The notes beneath the pieces were generated by a model. That model was given only the letters and a program-made list of their open reading frames with translations, ran no database searches and was not told the DNA's origin. A stretch of 64,000 bases of DNA from Delphinus delphis (taxonomy: Eukaryota; Chordata; Mammalia; Artiodactyla; Delphinidae): positions 36,357,380-36,421,379 of the forward strand of contig NC_082700.1 in the NCBI RefSeq assembly GCF_949987515.2, read 5' to 3'. The stretch's first letter is position 1; each line of letters begins with the position of its first letter. The position numbers and the translations under genes are program-made. This document shows positions 1 through 11,257 of the stretch, piece by piece.

Positions 1-600
1 TTCTTGGGGCTTTATTTTCTGCATCAGCTGGAGTTTCCAGGCTTCCAACTCCTCTTTCACCCAGACTAGAATATATGAACAAGAGCAACAACAACAAAAC
101 ATGGAACTTAATGACTTGTTTTTCCTTGGGTTCCAAGATCTTGGGCTGAACTGCCCTCTTCCACCTGTCATTCTGAGCCTTTTATGATTTTCCTGAGTTT
201 TTAGATGTACTAAGTTGGGAAGATTGAGACAAGTATGGCAACTACATCTTGCCTGGTTTTGGTTTTTAGACTTTTCTCCTTTGCATATAAAACATTACTT
301 TTGTAGAACTTTTTCAAATATGAAATACTTAGATAAAATAGTACATCCTCTATTAAGCCTTTTTTCATTTTAAATCTTACTTTCATGAAGATTTAATTTC
401 TCCTTCTCATGTGTTCAAAAAATATCTTGTACAACTCTCAATTACATTACTTATCCAATTTAAATGTATGAAAATTACATGTCTCTTTTACCTGAAACTT
501 AGATCCAGAAAGCAGGGAGCATGCCCTTAATCTTTGTACTACCATAACTATACAAAATTTCTCTTGTATGGTAAGATATTGATAAGGGAACTCAACCAGG
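1..600. other. Unassigned AT-rich sequence
   Basis: No recognisable repeat, RNA gene or convincing ORF. The sequence is ordinary AT-rich mammalian noncoding DNA. Confidence 0.5.
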
Positions 601-604
601 AATA

Positions 605-710
605 TAGAGTATGAGTAACTTCTGTCTCTATGACTTTGGAAAGGTTACTTAATCTGTCTGAATTGTTTCCTTATTTATATATTAATTGCACTAAAATTTG
701 AAATATTTTA
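605..710 (+). repeat. Possible MIR SINE fragment
   Basis: The order 'tctatgactttggaaaggtta' then 'cttaatctgtctgaa' then 'tttccttatttat' follows the conserved MIR core (ctatgacttgg...gttacttaacct...ctgaacctcagtttcc). The copy is short and diverged, so the call is tentative. Confidence 0.4.
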
Positions 711-1000
711 AACATTCTTTTTAACTTCTGAATGCTCTACCTTTGCCAAGTTAATGTAAGAAACATGGTCATATCATGAAGAGCAAAATGACACAGATTC
801 TTTAATAAATTTATCTGAGAATAGTTTATGTATAAATCTTGACACCATGTGAACACATTTTTGTACATGCGGCATTGTGTTATGATATGTGTTACTATTT
901 TGGGGTCATTTCTATTAACATATATAGGTAGAAATTGTTGACAAAATATTTTCTGAATAATCAAGAGTTATAGTCTTTCCCATTAAGATATGGAAGAAAG

Positions 1001-1038
1001 AAATTCACTTCATTGCAGGAAATTCACTTCATTGCAGG
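1001..1038. repeat. Two-copy 19-bp tandem duplication
   Basis: The unit aaattcacttcattgcagg occurs twice in perfect tandem (1001-1019 and 1020-1038). The absence of mismatches suggests a recent slippage or repair event. It lies in unannotated DNA. Confidence 0.9.
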
Positions 1039-1150
1039 AAGTTAAAAATGCAATGAATGACTTAATTGACATTTTATTTATCTTCTATCTTTTGCTATCA
1101 TATGTAAGGTGGTGAATATTAGTGAACATGAGATATTGTATGATTATTTA

Positions 1151-1158
1151 TAATGATT

Positions 1159-1194
<36 letters not shown>

Positions 1195-1522
1195 TTTTTG
1201 GCTGTGTTGGATCTTCATTGCTGTGTGCAGGCTTTCTGTAGTTGTGGAGAGCAGGGGCTACTCTTTGTTGTGATGCATGGGTTTCTCATTGTGGTGACTT
1301 CTCTTGTTGCAGAGGATGGGCTCTAGGAAGTTGGGCTTCAGTAGCTGTGGCATGCAGTCTCAGTAGTTGTGGCTCACAGGCCCTAGAACACAGGCTCAGT
1401 AGTTGTGGCACACAGGTTTAGTTTCTCTGTGGCATGTGGGATCTTCCAGGACCAGGGTTCAAACCCATGTCCCCGCATTGGCAGGTGGATTCTTAACCAC
1501 TGCACCACCAGGGAAGTCTGAA
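1151..1522 (-). mobile_element. CHR-1-type tRNA-derived SINE, reverse orientation
   Basis: Read on the minus strand this is a full tRNA-derived SINE. The tRNA-like head ('acttccctggtggtgcagtgg') is at 1498-1518. An internal B-box-like 'gggttcaaaccc' relative is at about 1456-1468. The long body has repeated 'cacaactactgagcc' modules, and the tail (TTTA)n on the plus strand is at 1157-1193. It is flanked by an 18-bp direct repeat, atattgtatgattattta, at 1133-1150 and 1523-1540. That TSD proves insertion by L1-mediated target-primed reverse transcription. The long body with the 'cacaactactga' modules is why I call it CHR-1 rather than CHR-2. Confidence 0.93.
1157..1193. repeat. (ATTT)n microsatellite in SINE tail
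   Basis: About nine tandem ATTT units form the simple-sequence tail of the reverse CHR SINE at 1151-1522. Such tails expand readily and may be length-polymorphic. Confidence 0.9.
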
Positions 1523-1540
1523 ATATTGTATGATTATTTA

Positions 1541-2460
1541 AAGAATAATTTTTATTCTTCTTTACTAACATTGGACTCATAAATCATGTTCATTATTGGA
1601 CATATTAAGCAGAAATTTCATAGTAAAGGATTTAAGATATTTATGCTAAATTGTATGATGGATAAACTGTAGGACAGGATAGGTATAAGAAAAAATTATG
1701 TGAAAAAAACCTGAATTTGATTAAAGTTCTAAAAATTAATATGGTATTTTTGAAAAATAGGAAAATACTGTTAATCATATCATGTAAAATAATTTCTATC
1801 TTTTGAGAAATGTGTTTTAATGAGGCAACCAAAAGAAACACTGCTAAGATTAAGGTTTTTTTTGTTTTTTGTTTTGTTTTTTTGCTTATTTGTTTTGTAT
1901 TTCACCAGAATTGAGTAGCCAGATTGCTCTTTTTCAAATTTGTTTTATTTTTAAACTGGGGGAAAAAATTAATGTAATATAGGGGAAAATGGAAATGAAA
2001 ACAAAATACATGAAAAACTGAAATATGGAAAATTACAATTTTAGAATAAAAACACATGGATAACAAGTAACAAAGCAACATAGAGTCAAGACTTATTACA
2101 AGCTCTCTATGTTGTTTTAAGTACTATGCTGACTAAAATTGTGTTTTACTTGGTAATATTATTTTTATGTGCTAATATTAATAATAATAAATATTTTAAA
2201 CAAAGTGAAAAAGCAATAGCTAAATTCCTCTATTCACTCTTATTCTACACTACATAGTGTAATGTACTGGAACAAGAACTTACTGCCCTGCAAAAACTGA
2301 TTGTTTGAAAGCTCACAAATCAGGTAGGTCAGTTGAAATCATGTTGTTAGCTTGACATCAGCCATGATGATTGGTTTAGAAACTGGCAAATGAGACAAAT
2401 TGTTTTGATTCCCTTTCCAAAAGCTATTTGTTATTTACTATTATTTACAAGATCCCTACT
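1541..2460. other. Unassigned AT-rich sequence
   Basis: Contains T-rich low-complexity sequence around 1855-1900. I see no gene or clear repeat. The minus-strand ORF at 1641-1841 has no recognisable protein features and looks like chance. Confidence 0.5.
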
Positions 2461-2476
2461 GATTATATGTAATTTA

Positions 2477-2723
2477 TTTTATTTTTTTTAATTGAGGTAT
2501 GGTTGATGTAAATTGCTATGTAATTTTCAAGTATACAACACAGTGATTCATAAATTTTAAAGGTTATATTCCATTTATAGTTATTATAAAATGTTGGCTA
2601 TATTCCCTGCATTGTACTATATATATTTGTACCTTATTTATACATAGTATTTTGTAATTCTTAATCCCCATGCCTATCTTGCCCCTCCCCCTTCCTTCTT
2701 CCCATGGGTAACCACTAGTTTGT
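2477..2723 (-). mobile_element. 5'-truncated L1, 3'UTR only
   Basis: Read antisense, the sequence follows the L1 3'UTR found in laurasiatherian mammals: 'ttaattgaggtatggttgatgtaaatt' with the poly-T first, then the pyrimidine-rich 'cccctcccccttccttcttccc' and 'ggtaaccactagtttgt'. It is bounded by a 16-bp TSD, gattatatgtaattta at 2461-2476 and gatcatatgtaattta at 2724-2739 (one mismatch). The truncation and TSD are typical of a dead-on-arrival L1 copy. Confidence 0.9.
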
Positions 2724-2754
2724 GATCATATGTAATTTAAAATAATTTTCCTTA

Positions 2755-3000
2755 TATACTTATATATGCACACACATACGTACGCACAATCTACACATGC
2801 ATACATATATGTAGATATGTGTGAACATATATACATACATATCATATATACACATATATACATATATGCCTACATACACATATATAAATTATTCAAAGCA
2901 TATTTACATGTATAGAGGAGTGTTAATATTTGTTTTCTTATATATATATGGCCACACAACATATATATGGACATATATATACAAATAAGTTGAAATATAT
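2755..3000. repeat. Low-complexity TA/CA/TG alternating tract
   Basis: A degenerate run of alternating purine-pyrimidine motifs (tatata, cacaca, catacatata, tatatgg). It is probably an old compound microsatellite. Part of it (2938-2993) contains near-palindromic tatatatatggccacacaacatatatatgg-like spacing. Confidence 0.75.
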
Positions 3001-5310
3001 GCTCAACTATGGATCAGTTTCTAATATACTGCACAATTATATGCTTTTAGCTTCACATACAAATTTTTCTCGATAAAATGCATGTATGTATAAAAATTCA
3101 TGAATTGCTTTTTGCTAAAGGTATTCTTTTTTTATATTCCTATTTTAAGTGTTATAAGCATACATTTTTCATTTTTTCTCATGTAAATGATGAGCAGTTT
3201 CACTCTTTGTTACCTTTGTAGAAATAATCACTGAGAGTTAATGCAAAGATAAAGTCCTGTAAAAGAGTAAACTCCCAATTACTTATGTAATATCTGTCTT
3301 ATTTATAGAAATAATACTTTAATATTCTTCTAAAGCAGTTAACATATTTGATGTTCTTAGTTTCTTAGAAATAATAGCTAGAACTATATATGTAGTTTTG
3401 GAAAGTGTATAAATAAAATAGTTTGATCTTCCAAGACCAAGTATTTGAATATATAAAGGTTTCCATCAAAACTAATCCTGTGGTTAATATTTAAAAGCAT
3501 CATAACTCTACAATATCTTTATAGGCAATCAGAGACAAATTTGTCAAAAATGAATGCTTATTTTTCTGATATTTAAATCCTTGTAAGTGAAACTTTTCTT
3601 TTTTGTTGTTGTTCCTCAGAAAATATGTGTTCCATTTTCATTAGTACCATTTAGCTCTTCTAAGTTACAATATTCATTGTAGGTGTTGTATATAAAGATA
3701 AACACAGATATTTTGATTACTCTATTATTGATCTATTGTACTTAAACCAAAAATTAATATACCTTATGTATTTTTTTAATTTTGTGTTTTTCACTGATAA
3801 ATTCTTTTAGTTAGAAAATAAGATGTTTATACAGTTTTCAGTGTTTAAATAAAATTCCATGTAAATATATGCATACAGTATGATGAAAGAACGAAAAATA
3901 TCCTGCCTTACAGATATTTGCTTATAATTTTTATTTCTGTGTATGTATTTGTATTTTAATTTTACACATAAAGAAGAGTAATGTGTCTATTCTCTTATCC
4001 ATAACCCATAACTTAATCTTTGATATATAAACATACATGAAACCATGTAATCAGCAGAGTTTCTGATCCTGGGGAAAGCACATTTTATTTTTCAAAGTCT
4101 TATCAATTTTATGGATGTGAGTTCAATATTGTCTAATATGTTTACCAAATAGTCCCAAATTCACAGGTGCTCAGTTTCATCTTTAAATGTTTCTCCCTTG
4201 TAATTCATTCCAATTTTTATTGGCCCTAATGTTCTTGCTTTCATAGATTTTGAAATATACTTTTAACTTCCAACTTTTAAACGATGTGCTTGTCAGCATT
4301 TAATAGCTAAGTCCATCACTTCCCTGACTTTTTAATTGTTTTTAGCAGCTAAGGACTCATTTTATTCAGCTGATTTCCTGTTTAGCACAACTATTAATTT
4401 CCACTGGATTTCAAAAGAGCAATAGCTGTTATTCACAAATGTCATGAGAAATTTTATTTTTCTGGAAAAAAGGTTTTTAACACAGTATATTTTCCACTCA
4501 GAATGCCTCAGTACTAACTGTGCTGTAATCAAATTTTATCCTAGTAGATGGAATGTACTTAGGACAATGATAAAACAAGTTCTCAATTATTTATCATCTC
4601 TATGTGACAATAAGCTGTTGCCTATAAGGGATCTGTTTCCATTTAAAAATAAAATAATCTATTATTTCAAATTTTATGTAAAAACCGTTTTTCATAAAAA
4701 CTTTTTTGGCTTCCCAAGTTGATAGAATTCACCTGTGACCTAGTTCTTTTCCTCCGTGAAGACCATAGTGATGGTTAATAGCATAACACAGGACAGACAA
4801 GGAAAAAAATCAGAAGTAGCTGCTGTATTTGGGGCTACTAAAATCTAAAAAAAAATTAGGTCCATATATTCTACTGCACAATTATGATTTATTAAATAAA
4901 ATTTAGTAAACTGATTATATGCAGACTTACATGTTTAGGAAGTCGTGGAATATAAATTGAAAACTTTACATTTCACAACAAAACTTTTATTACACAAATC
5001 TTAGATTTGGATTATTAAATAATAATATCAAATGAATATAGAATAAACATATAATAAAACTGCACTGGTTAAATTATTTAAACTTTTATCAAATGTGAAT
5101 AAAAATTATTGTGAATGACTCAGGAGAGTTTTTATGTGGCTAAGTAGTGACTGACATCTATTTACTTACAAATTTCACTTTTTGTAGCAGTAAATACAGC
5201 TCCAGATTATTTTCTGAAATAAATAAAACTACATAATTGTATTTTAAAGAAAGGACCTTTATATTAAGCAACTAATCATAAACAGTAGGTATTTTTTCAA
5301 ATACTAGTTA
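3001..5310. other. Unassigned AT-rich sequence
   Basis: About 2.3 kb with no repeat family I recognise and no RNA gene. An open frame of 92 codons at 4444-4722 (+) has low-complexity composition rich in F, K, I and N, no domain and no codon-usage signal that I can see. I treat it as chance. Confidence 0.5.
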
Positions 5311-5324
5311 GAATGTACATTTTT

Positions 5325-6064
5325 AGCCACTACGGAGAACAGTATGGGGTTTCCTTAAAAAACTAAAAATAGAACTACCATACAACACAGCAATCCCACT
5401 ACTGGGCATATACCCTGAGAAAACCATAATTCGAAAAGAGTCATGTACCACAATGTTCATTGCAGCTCTATTTACAATAGCCAGGACATGGAAGCAACCT
5501 AAGGGTCCATCAGCAGACAAATGGCTAAAGAAGATGTGGCACATATATACAATGGAATATTACTCAGCCATAAAGAAACAAAACTGAGTTATTTGTAGTG
5601 AAGTGGTTGGACCTAGAGTCTGTCATACAGAGTGAAGTAAGTCAGAAAGAGAAAAACAAATACCATATGCTAACACATATATATGGAATCTAAAAAAAAA
5701 AATGGTTATGAAGAACCTAGGGGCAGGACGGGAATAAAGATGCAGACCTACTAGAGAATGGACTTGAGGACACGGGAAGTGGTAAGGGTAAGCTGAGACA
5801 AAGTGAGAGAGTGGCATGGACATATATACACTACCAAATGTAAAATAGATAGCTAGTGGGAAGCAGCCGCAGAGCACAGAGAAATCAGCTTGGTGCTGTG
5901 ACCACCTAGAGGGGTGGGATAGGGAGTGTAGGAGGGAGGGAGATGCAAGAGGGAAGAGATATGGGGATATATGTACTTGTATAGCTGATTCACTTTGTTA
6001 TAAAGCAGGAACTAATACACCATTGTAAAGCAATTGTATTCCAATAAAGAAGTTAAAAAAAAAA
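5325..6064 (+). mobile_element. 5'-truncated L1 (ORF2 C-terminal end plus 3'UTR)
   Basis: The sequence covers the L1 ORF2 C-terminal region, from 'actacggagaacagtatggggtttcc' through 'caatagccaggacatggaagcaacctaa', 'tatacaatggaatattactcagccataaa' and 'gagtgaagtaagtcagaaagag'. It then runs through the G-rich 3'UTR to 'caattgtattccaataaag' and a short poly-A. A 10-bp TSD, gtacattttt, is at 5315-5324 and 6065-6074. The same 3'UTR recurs at 16600-17044 and, reversed, at 26414-26999. Confidence 0.93.
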
Positions 6065-6074
6065 GTACATTTTT

Positions 6075-8270
6075 TCACCTCCACTAAAATATATGCAGGT
6101 ACAATTGGGAGAGAGAAGAAAATCCTTATGTAAGTTTCTTTTGATAGCAGAAAATTAAGATGAATATTTTATTCGTGGAAATTATTAGCTGTCTTGCTAC
6201 AACTGATGTTTTAGGGAATTTTATTAGTATTGCTTTTCTGAATATTTTATTTCTGATTTCAGTTAGAAGAAAAATCACAATTATATTAGTTTCAACACAT
6301 ACTTTGTACTTGGAAATATTCAGTAAATATTCTTAATTGTAACAAGTTATTTGCTTACTGAGATCATTATTTTCTGAATATAGTAAATTTGTTTTCTCCA
6401 AAATTATAGCACCTGCACATGACAATGGTCTTAGGAATGACTAGAGAAAGAATGGTCATTTGGCAAAATTTCCTTGCAGAATAACTGTGCCAGCATTTAC
6501 AGCTGAAATCCAAATGTTCAACAGATGGCAAGCTGAATAAGGTGCAGCTGAAGCTAAAATATACTTTTTAGAGGAAAAAAAATATGCTGAAGAGAAAGAG
6601 AGAATGCCAAACAGGAATATTAACAAGATATCTTGAAACAATAGTGAAATAAGGTCAATCTATGTCATATTAATAAAGTTTCATGCTGAGAAAAAATAAT
6701 GAGACCCTGTTATACTAATTTCAGCTTTAATTTATGCCATAACCTTTGGGCCAAAATATGACAATGTAATAAAGATATGTCTTTATTCTAAGCTGGATTT
6801 AGTTCTGTAGTAACAGTAATTTGTTTCATAATAAATCTGTATAAATATTGTACTTTACTGCATGCATTCATATAAACCGAAGCCATCAGGGCAAACTATT
6901 TCCATTCACTTATTCTGTGATACTGCTTCATATAAAATTTGATTCATATTTTTTAAACCTGATTTACTACAAACTTTAAATACCTCAGCTACTTACAAGT
7001 GTTATTAGGGCTTATGTAAATTGTCTTCTGAAGATTGGCACTCTGTTTCCATCTTTGTGTTATGACTTTCATTACCTAGATGGGATTTCTTGAAAATGAT
7101 TTTTACATTCCTCTTCTCCCAATATTCATACCAACATGTTTTGTTGTTGACATTTTCCAGTGAAAAATTTTGTCTCTACTTTTCCAGAGGAATAAGGCAA
7201 CATCTTTAATATTACCATTACTGTAGCAAGTCAAACTTGAATCCCAATTATGATGGCTGACATAATTATGAGCGAAATGGTGAACTGTGTGAACTAGTCT
7301 CTGAATAGTACCAATCTGTTAGGACTTCATTTCCCTATATTTATTCTGAATTGTCTGTAAACACATACATAGTAACATTAATTTTTATAATTTTATAATT
7401 TATCACAAAGTTAATTTATCAATTTATAATTAATGGACCATATTAAAAGAAACCAACAAGAAAATTGTTCTATTCGTTTCTAGAATTCATTTTTCTGTAG
7501 TTTCACAGATATGTGTACAGTGAAATTAAACAACTGTGTGGTTGCAATGACCAAAGCAAATGCTTTTTAACAATTGTGATGTTAAGTTTCAATTCAACAA
7601 ATTACTGAAGTCAGTCTTTCCATTATATTCAGCATTGTACAAAATATTAACAGTTTTGTTTTCAGTTGATACCATAGTGGTTTAGAACTCTGTTTCTGAA
7701 GAAAGATTCTCATATTGATTCTCCACTTAATTTATAGACTATAGGTAACCTATACCTATACCTGTTTCTTCATGTGTGACATACCATCACTTCCACTGGT
7801 GACACTCAGGCACACTCTGGTACAATGTGGGAGACAACAAGAAGGTGTGACAATCAGGAAGCAGGGCTCATTGTGAGACATCTTGGATGCTGGTTATAGC
7901 ATCTTCTTCTTAAAAGAAACCCTTCTAGGCCAATGGTTGTCTTATCAGGATAGGTATATTCTCACCATTTCTCTTTACCTTCCTGATGATTGCTATGCCA
8001 TTTATCTTAATTCTTATGATGATTTTGTACTGTATTCTCCAGTGTAATTACCTGGCTGTAGGAAGGCCTTCTTACTTTGCTACCTCATTAAACATATAGT
8101 ACATAGTGTTAGCTTTTAATTATGGAAAGTATTTTGTATTTAACATCCCTCACTATGTAAAGTAAAAATGCCAGTGGGGCATTTCTATGTTTGTTTCCCA
8201 TTTTAAGCCCTATTTTACTGCTGACATTATAATTCAATCCACTTTGATACCCAATTATATTACATTTTGA
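6075..8270. other. Unassigned sequence, repeat-poor
   Basis: No repeat family is clearly recognisable over about 2.2 kb, and I see no gene. A segment at 7830-7900 ('cagggctcattgtgagacatcttggatgctgg') faintly resembles the 3' end of an old mammalian repeat, but I could not place it. The minus-strand ORF at 6456-6641 looks like chance. Confidence 0.5.
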
Positions 8271-8272
8271 GG

Positions 8273-8330
8273 CTTTCTCTCCCTCTCTCTCTCAATTCTC
8301 TCTCTCTCTCTCACTCACTCTCTTTTTTTC
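8273..8330. repeat. (CT)n pyrimidine microsatellite
   Basis: An imperfect run of ctctct interrupted by 'ccc', 'caatt' and 'cactca', ending in poly-T. It is a polypyrimidine tract of about 58 bp. Confidence 0.9.
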
Positions 8331-8488
8331 CTTAGAAGCAGTCAAGGAAGTTACATCAGGGGCATACAAAGATATATGGCCCTAGCTGATATATCAGCTT
8401 TTCTGCATCAAAGGGGTCACTTTTCTCCATTTATTTGACAAGATCTTGATTACCAAGAAAGGAATAAAAATATGTCAGCTGCATTCTG

Positions 8489-8533
8489 AAATTGTGCCTC
8501 AGAATGTTTTAAATTGTGCCTCATCTATGTTTT
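8489..8533. repeat. Diverged 22-bp tandem duplication
   Basis: The unit beginning aaattgtgcctca and ending atgtttt occurs twice (8489-8510 and 8511-8533). It differs in the middle (gaatg versus tctatg). It abuts the hAT-like element that starts near 8538, so it may mark a local rearrangement. Confidence 0.75.
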
Positions 8534-8537
8534 AAAT

Positions 8538-8762
8538 CTGGTGTCAGCAAACTTCCTCTGTAAGAGGCCAGATAGTAAATATTTAGGGCTTTGCAGGCCA
8601 TGTCATTTCTGTCATCACTACTCAACCTGCCATGAAGCAAAAAACAGCGACAGATAATGTATGAAACTACAGGTGTGGTTATGTTCCAGTGAAACTTAAT
8701 TAAAAAAAAAAAATAGAAAGCAAGCTGTATTTGATCAGTGGGCCATAGTTTGTCAATCCCTG
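8538..8762 (-). mobile_element. hAT-like nonautonomous DNA transposon (MER type)
   Basis: The ends are imperfect terminal inverted repeats: 'ctggtgtcagcaaactt' on the left and 'agtttgtcaatccctg' on the right. The interior ('gtaagaggccagatagtaaatatttagggctttgcaggccatg...actac...gtggttatgttccagtgaaactt...gggccatagtttg') matches a very common old mammalian hAT-type MER element. I am confident of the repeat class, but did not assign the exact family. An 8-bp TSD is not visible, as expected at this age. Orientation is by convention only. Confidence 0.7.
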
Positions 8763-8894
8763 CTTTGCATGCTAAAACTTCCATTCACAACTTAATAGAT
8801 CATTGGTCAAAATTCCTGCTACACGTTCTGATTTTTTTCATTTCATTTTTTTGTTGTTGTTTCCATGAGTTTAGCAAAGGAATACTAGTAAAAC

Positions 8895-9070
8895 CAAAAT
8901 CATTCATTCATTCATTTATTTCTTCAGATATTTATAATGAACTATAAATATCTGTGAACTAGGCCTTGCTTTCAGTACTAAGGATTCAACAGTTAAAATG
9001 TGATAAAAAAAAAATCTGTTATCTAGTAGCATACATTCTAGCTTGTTCATTCCAAAGGTGTTTTGTTGGA
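8895..9070 (-). repeat. L2 LINE 3' remnant, antisense
   Basis: 'cattcattcattcatttatt...gatatttat...tgaactaggccttgctttcagtactaaggattcaacag...' parallels the antisense L2 pattern (attcattcaacaaatatttattga...gtgctaggcactggggatacagcag...cttacattctag). It is strongly diverged. Confidence 0.55.
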
Positions 9071-9189
9071 AAATGAACAGGGGTTGAAAGTTAGACTTAA
9101 AATAGATGCTAAATTTAACTAAATTGTAATTTAACAGAAAGCCTTATAGCTTGGTTTTAAAAATATGCACTATGAAGACTGACTTCCTA

Positions 9190-9390
9190 CATTAAAATCG
9201 CCATTCAGACATTTATTAGCTTGTAACTTGGCTAAGTTACATAATGTCTTTTACTCCCATTTCTTTATTTCTAAGGTCAGAAGATTAATAGTACCTACCC
9301 TACAGCACTGTTGTATGGATTAAATAAATTAATGCATATAAATTATTTAACCTAGTTCCTGATACTTAGTAAGCACTAAATAACATGTTT
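9190..9390 (+). repeat. MIR SINE
   Basis: Ordered MIR landmarks are visible: 'gtaacttggctaagttacataatgtcttttactcccatttctttatt', then 'ttaatagtacctaccctacagcactgttgtatggattaaataaattaatgcatataaa', then 'cctgatacttagtaagcactaaataa'. These correspond to the MIR core and 3' end. The divergence is appropriate for an ancient SINE. Confidence 0.88.
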
Positions 9391-9777
9391 GTGATGATCT
9401 TAAAAATTTATGACCTTTTAATTTTTTTCCAAGAATGGAATATACAAACTAACAAATTATTTTATTCTGTAAATTAAAACTAAGCTTTATTTTTTTAATA
9501 AATATAGCTTAAAATACTGTTATTGAAGTCAGAATAGAAATAGCTACATTTATTTTGAACCAGACATGAAGATAATTCACAAGATTTACTTTATTTATAG
9601 TTTTAAAATTACAAAAGAAATAAATCTATGTACATAATGATCTTTGACATTTTTACTAACTCTCACCAAAATTGAAACACAAATTATATTATATATTAAA
9701 TATGTAAAATATTTTCATATAAGGATATTGCACAGAATTTATAATTAGATTAAAATTTATAAAATTAGTTTGTAATT
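9391..9777. other. Unassigned AT-rich sequence
   Basis: Very AT-rich, with runs such as 'attatattatatattaaatatg'. I see no feature. Confidence 0.5.
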
Positions 9778-9789
9778 AAAAAAGAATGA

Positions 9790-10072
9790 CTAGACTTCCC
9801 TGGTGGCACAGTGGTTGAGAATCTGCCTGCTAATGCAGGGAACATGGGTTTGAGCCCTGGTCTGGGAGGATCCCACATGTCGCAGAGCAACTAGGCCCGT
9901 GAGCCACAACTACTGAGCCTGCACGTCTGGAGCCTGTGCTCAGCAACAAGAGAGGCCACAATAGTGAGAAGCCCGTGCACCGCGATGAAGAGTGGTCCCC
10001 GCTTGCCACAACTAGAGAAAACCCTTGCACAGAAACGAAGACCCAACACAGCCAAAAATAAATAAATTAAAA
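9790..10072 (+). mobile_element. CHR-1-type SINE
   Basis: The tRNA-derived head 'acttccctggtggcacagtggttgagaatc' contains the A-box. It is followed by a B-box relative ('gggtttgagccctgg'), then a body with 'cacaactactgagcctg', 'gagaagcccgtgcaccgcgatgaagag' and 'cgaagacccaacacagccaaaaataaata'. The flanking TSD aaaaaagaatga lies at 9778-9789 and 10073-10084; its A-rich start merges with the tail. ORFs in this stretch are by-products of the GC-rich SINE. Confidence 0.93.
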
Positions 10073-10238
10073 AAAAAAGAATGATCAATCAGCCACTTAT
10101 AAAATCTGCTTATGCCTGAATACCACACATATTATGCACACGTGCACAAACACACAAGGAAAGTACCTGGCAGATGGGCATTGTAAACCTTCCCTCTTCT
10201 TATTTCAGAAAAAGAAAATAGTGATGCCATTTTCTACT

Positions 10239-10268
10239 CCAGTTTTATTGAGATATAATTGACACACA
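10239..10268 (-). repeat. Possible minimal L1 3' end fragment
   Basis: 'ttttattgagatataattgacacacag' resembles the antisense 3' terminus of old L1 elements. It is very short and could be chance. Confidence 0.35.
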
Positions 10269-10361
10269 GCTTGGATAGATGGGGGCAGAAATATGACAAA
10301 ATGATAGGAAGACTGTCAGATTTCTGATATTTTACAAGTTCAAAATGATCCAGTAGAGCTA

Positions 10362-10675
10362 CAGTTGTTCCTTTGTATCAATGGATATTTGGTTCAAGGA
10401 CCCCTTGGATACCAAAATCTGTGGATTCTCAACTCTTTTATGTAAAATGGTGTAGTATTTGTACATAACCTATGCACATCTTCCTATGTACTTTATATCA
10501 TCCATAGATTACTTATAGTACCTAATACTATTAAATGTTATGTAAATAGTTGCCAGTATGCAGCAAATTCAAGTTTTGCCTTTTGGAAATTTCTGGAATA
10601 TTTTCAAAAAATATTTTTGTTCCACAGGTGGATGAATCTGCAAATGCAGGACCTGTGGATATGGAAAACTGACTG
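10362..10675 (+). mobile_element. MER2-like Tigger (TcMar) DNA transposon
   Basis: A complete nonautonomous mariner-class element. The left end 'cagttgttcctttgtatcaa' and the right end 'tatggaaaactgactg' form the inverted termini. The interior 'ggttcaaggaccccttggataccaaaatctgtggatt' and 'taaaatggtgtagtatttgtacataacctatgcacatcttcc' follows the MER2 consensus pattern. It sits between TA dinucleotides (10360-10361 and 10676-10677), the expected TA target duplication. It has no coding capacity. Confidence 0.88.
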
Positions 10676-10689
10676 TACTCAGCTGTGAA

Positions 10690-11257
10690 CATGTGGTATC
10701 CTTCAAGAAAAGGAAATGATGACTTTTAGGGTGGTTCAGAGGCCAACTGTGTTGCTACTGCTACCACAGGCATAGTAGACACGGTCACCACTGAGGACCG
10801 AGGAGGTGGGGGCTTCTCCCCAATCTGCCCATAGCACAGAACATTGAGCCACCTAGACTTTTCTCAGTCCTTAAGATCTAATGGAATTTTCCCTGCTGGA
10901 TTTCAACTTGCTTTGGACATGTAACCCCTTTTTCCTTTGAATTTCTCCATTTTGGAAGAGAATGCCTAATATATGCCTACCCAACCATTGTATTTTAGAA
11001 ACAAATTAATTGTTTTCTAAATTTCACAAGTCCACAGATGGAGAGAGATTTGCCCCGGGTTGGAAAATATTGGGTCTCATCCATACCTTATTTAGATGAT
11101 TTTGAAGGTGAGATTCAGGACTTTTTGAGTTGATTATGCTTATAGGAAATTTTGTAGTTTGATGCTGTAGTGGGTTAAGACTTTTGGGGATACTGGGATG
11201 GGTTGAATGTATTTTGTACTTGGGAAAGGCATGGCTTTTGGAGAGCAAGTGGGCAGA
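10690..11257 (+). mobile_element. MaLR (MLT1/MST-type) internal region, 3' part
   Basis: The sequence runs directly into the LTR at 11258. It carries landmarks of the MaLR internal 3' end: 'acccctttttcctttgaatttctccattttggaagagaatgcc', 'cattgtattttagaaacaaattaattgttttc', 'catccataccttatttagatgattttgaaggtgagattcaggact' and 'gagttgattatgcttataggaaat'. No reading frame is preserved. Together with the LTR this represents an ancient, 5'-incomplete ERVL-MaLR insertion rather than a solo LTR. Confidence 0.78.

Noticed and set aside
4444..4722. 92-codon ORF with cysteine and aromatic residues
   Set aside because: AT-rich low-complexity composition, no domain, no promoter or splice context. Expected by chance in 64 kb.
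7800..7910. Possible 3' end of an old LINE or LTR
   Set aside because: Only a short phrase ('gagacatcttggatgctggt') is reminiscent, and I could not tie it to a specific family.
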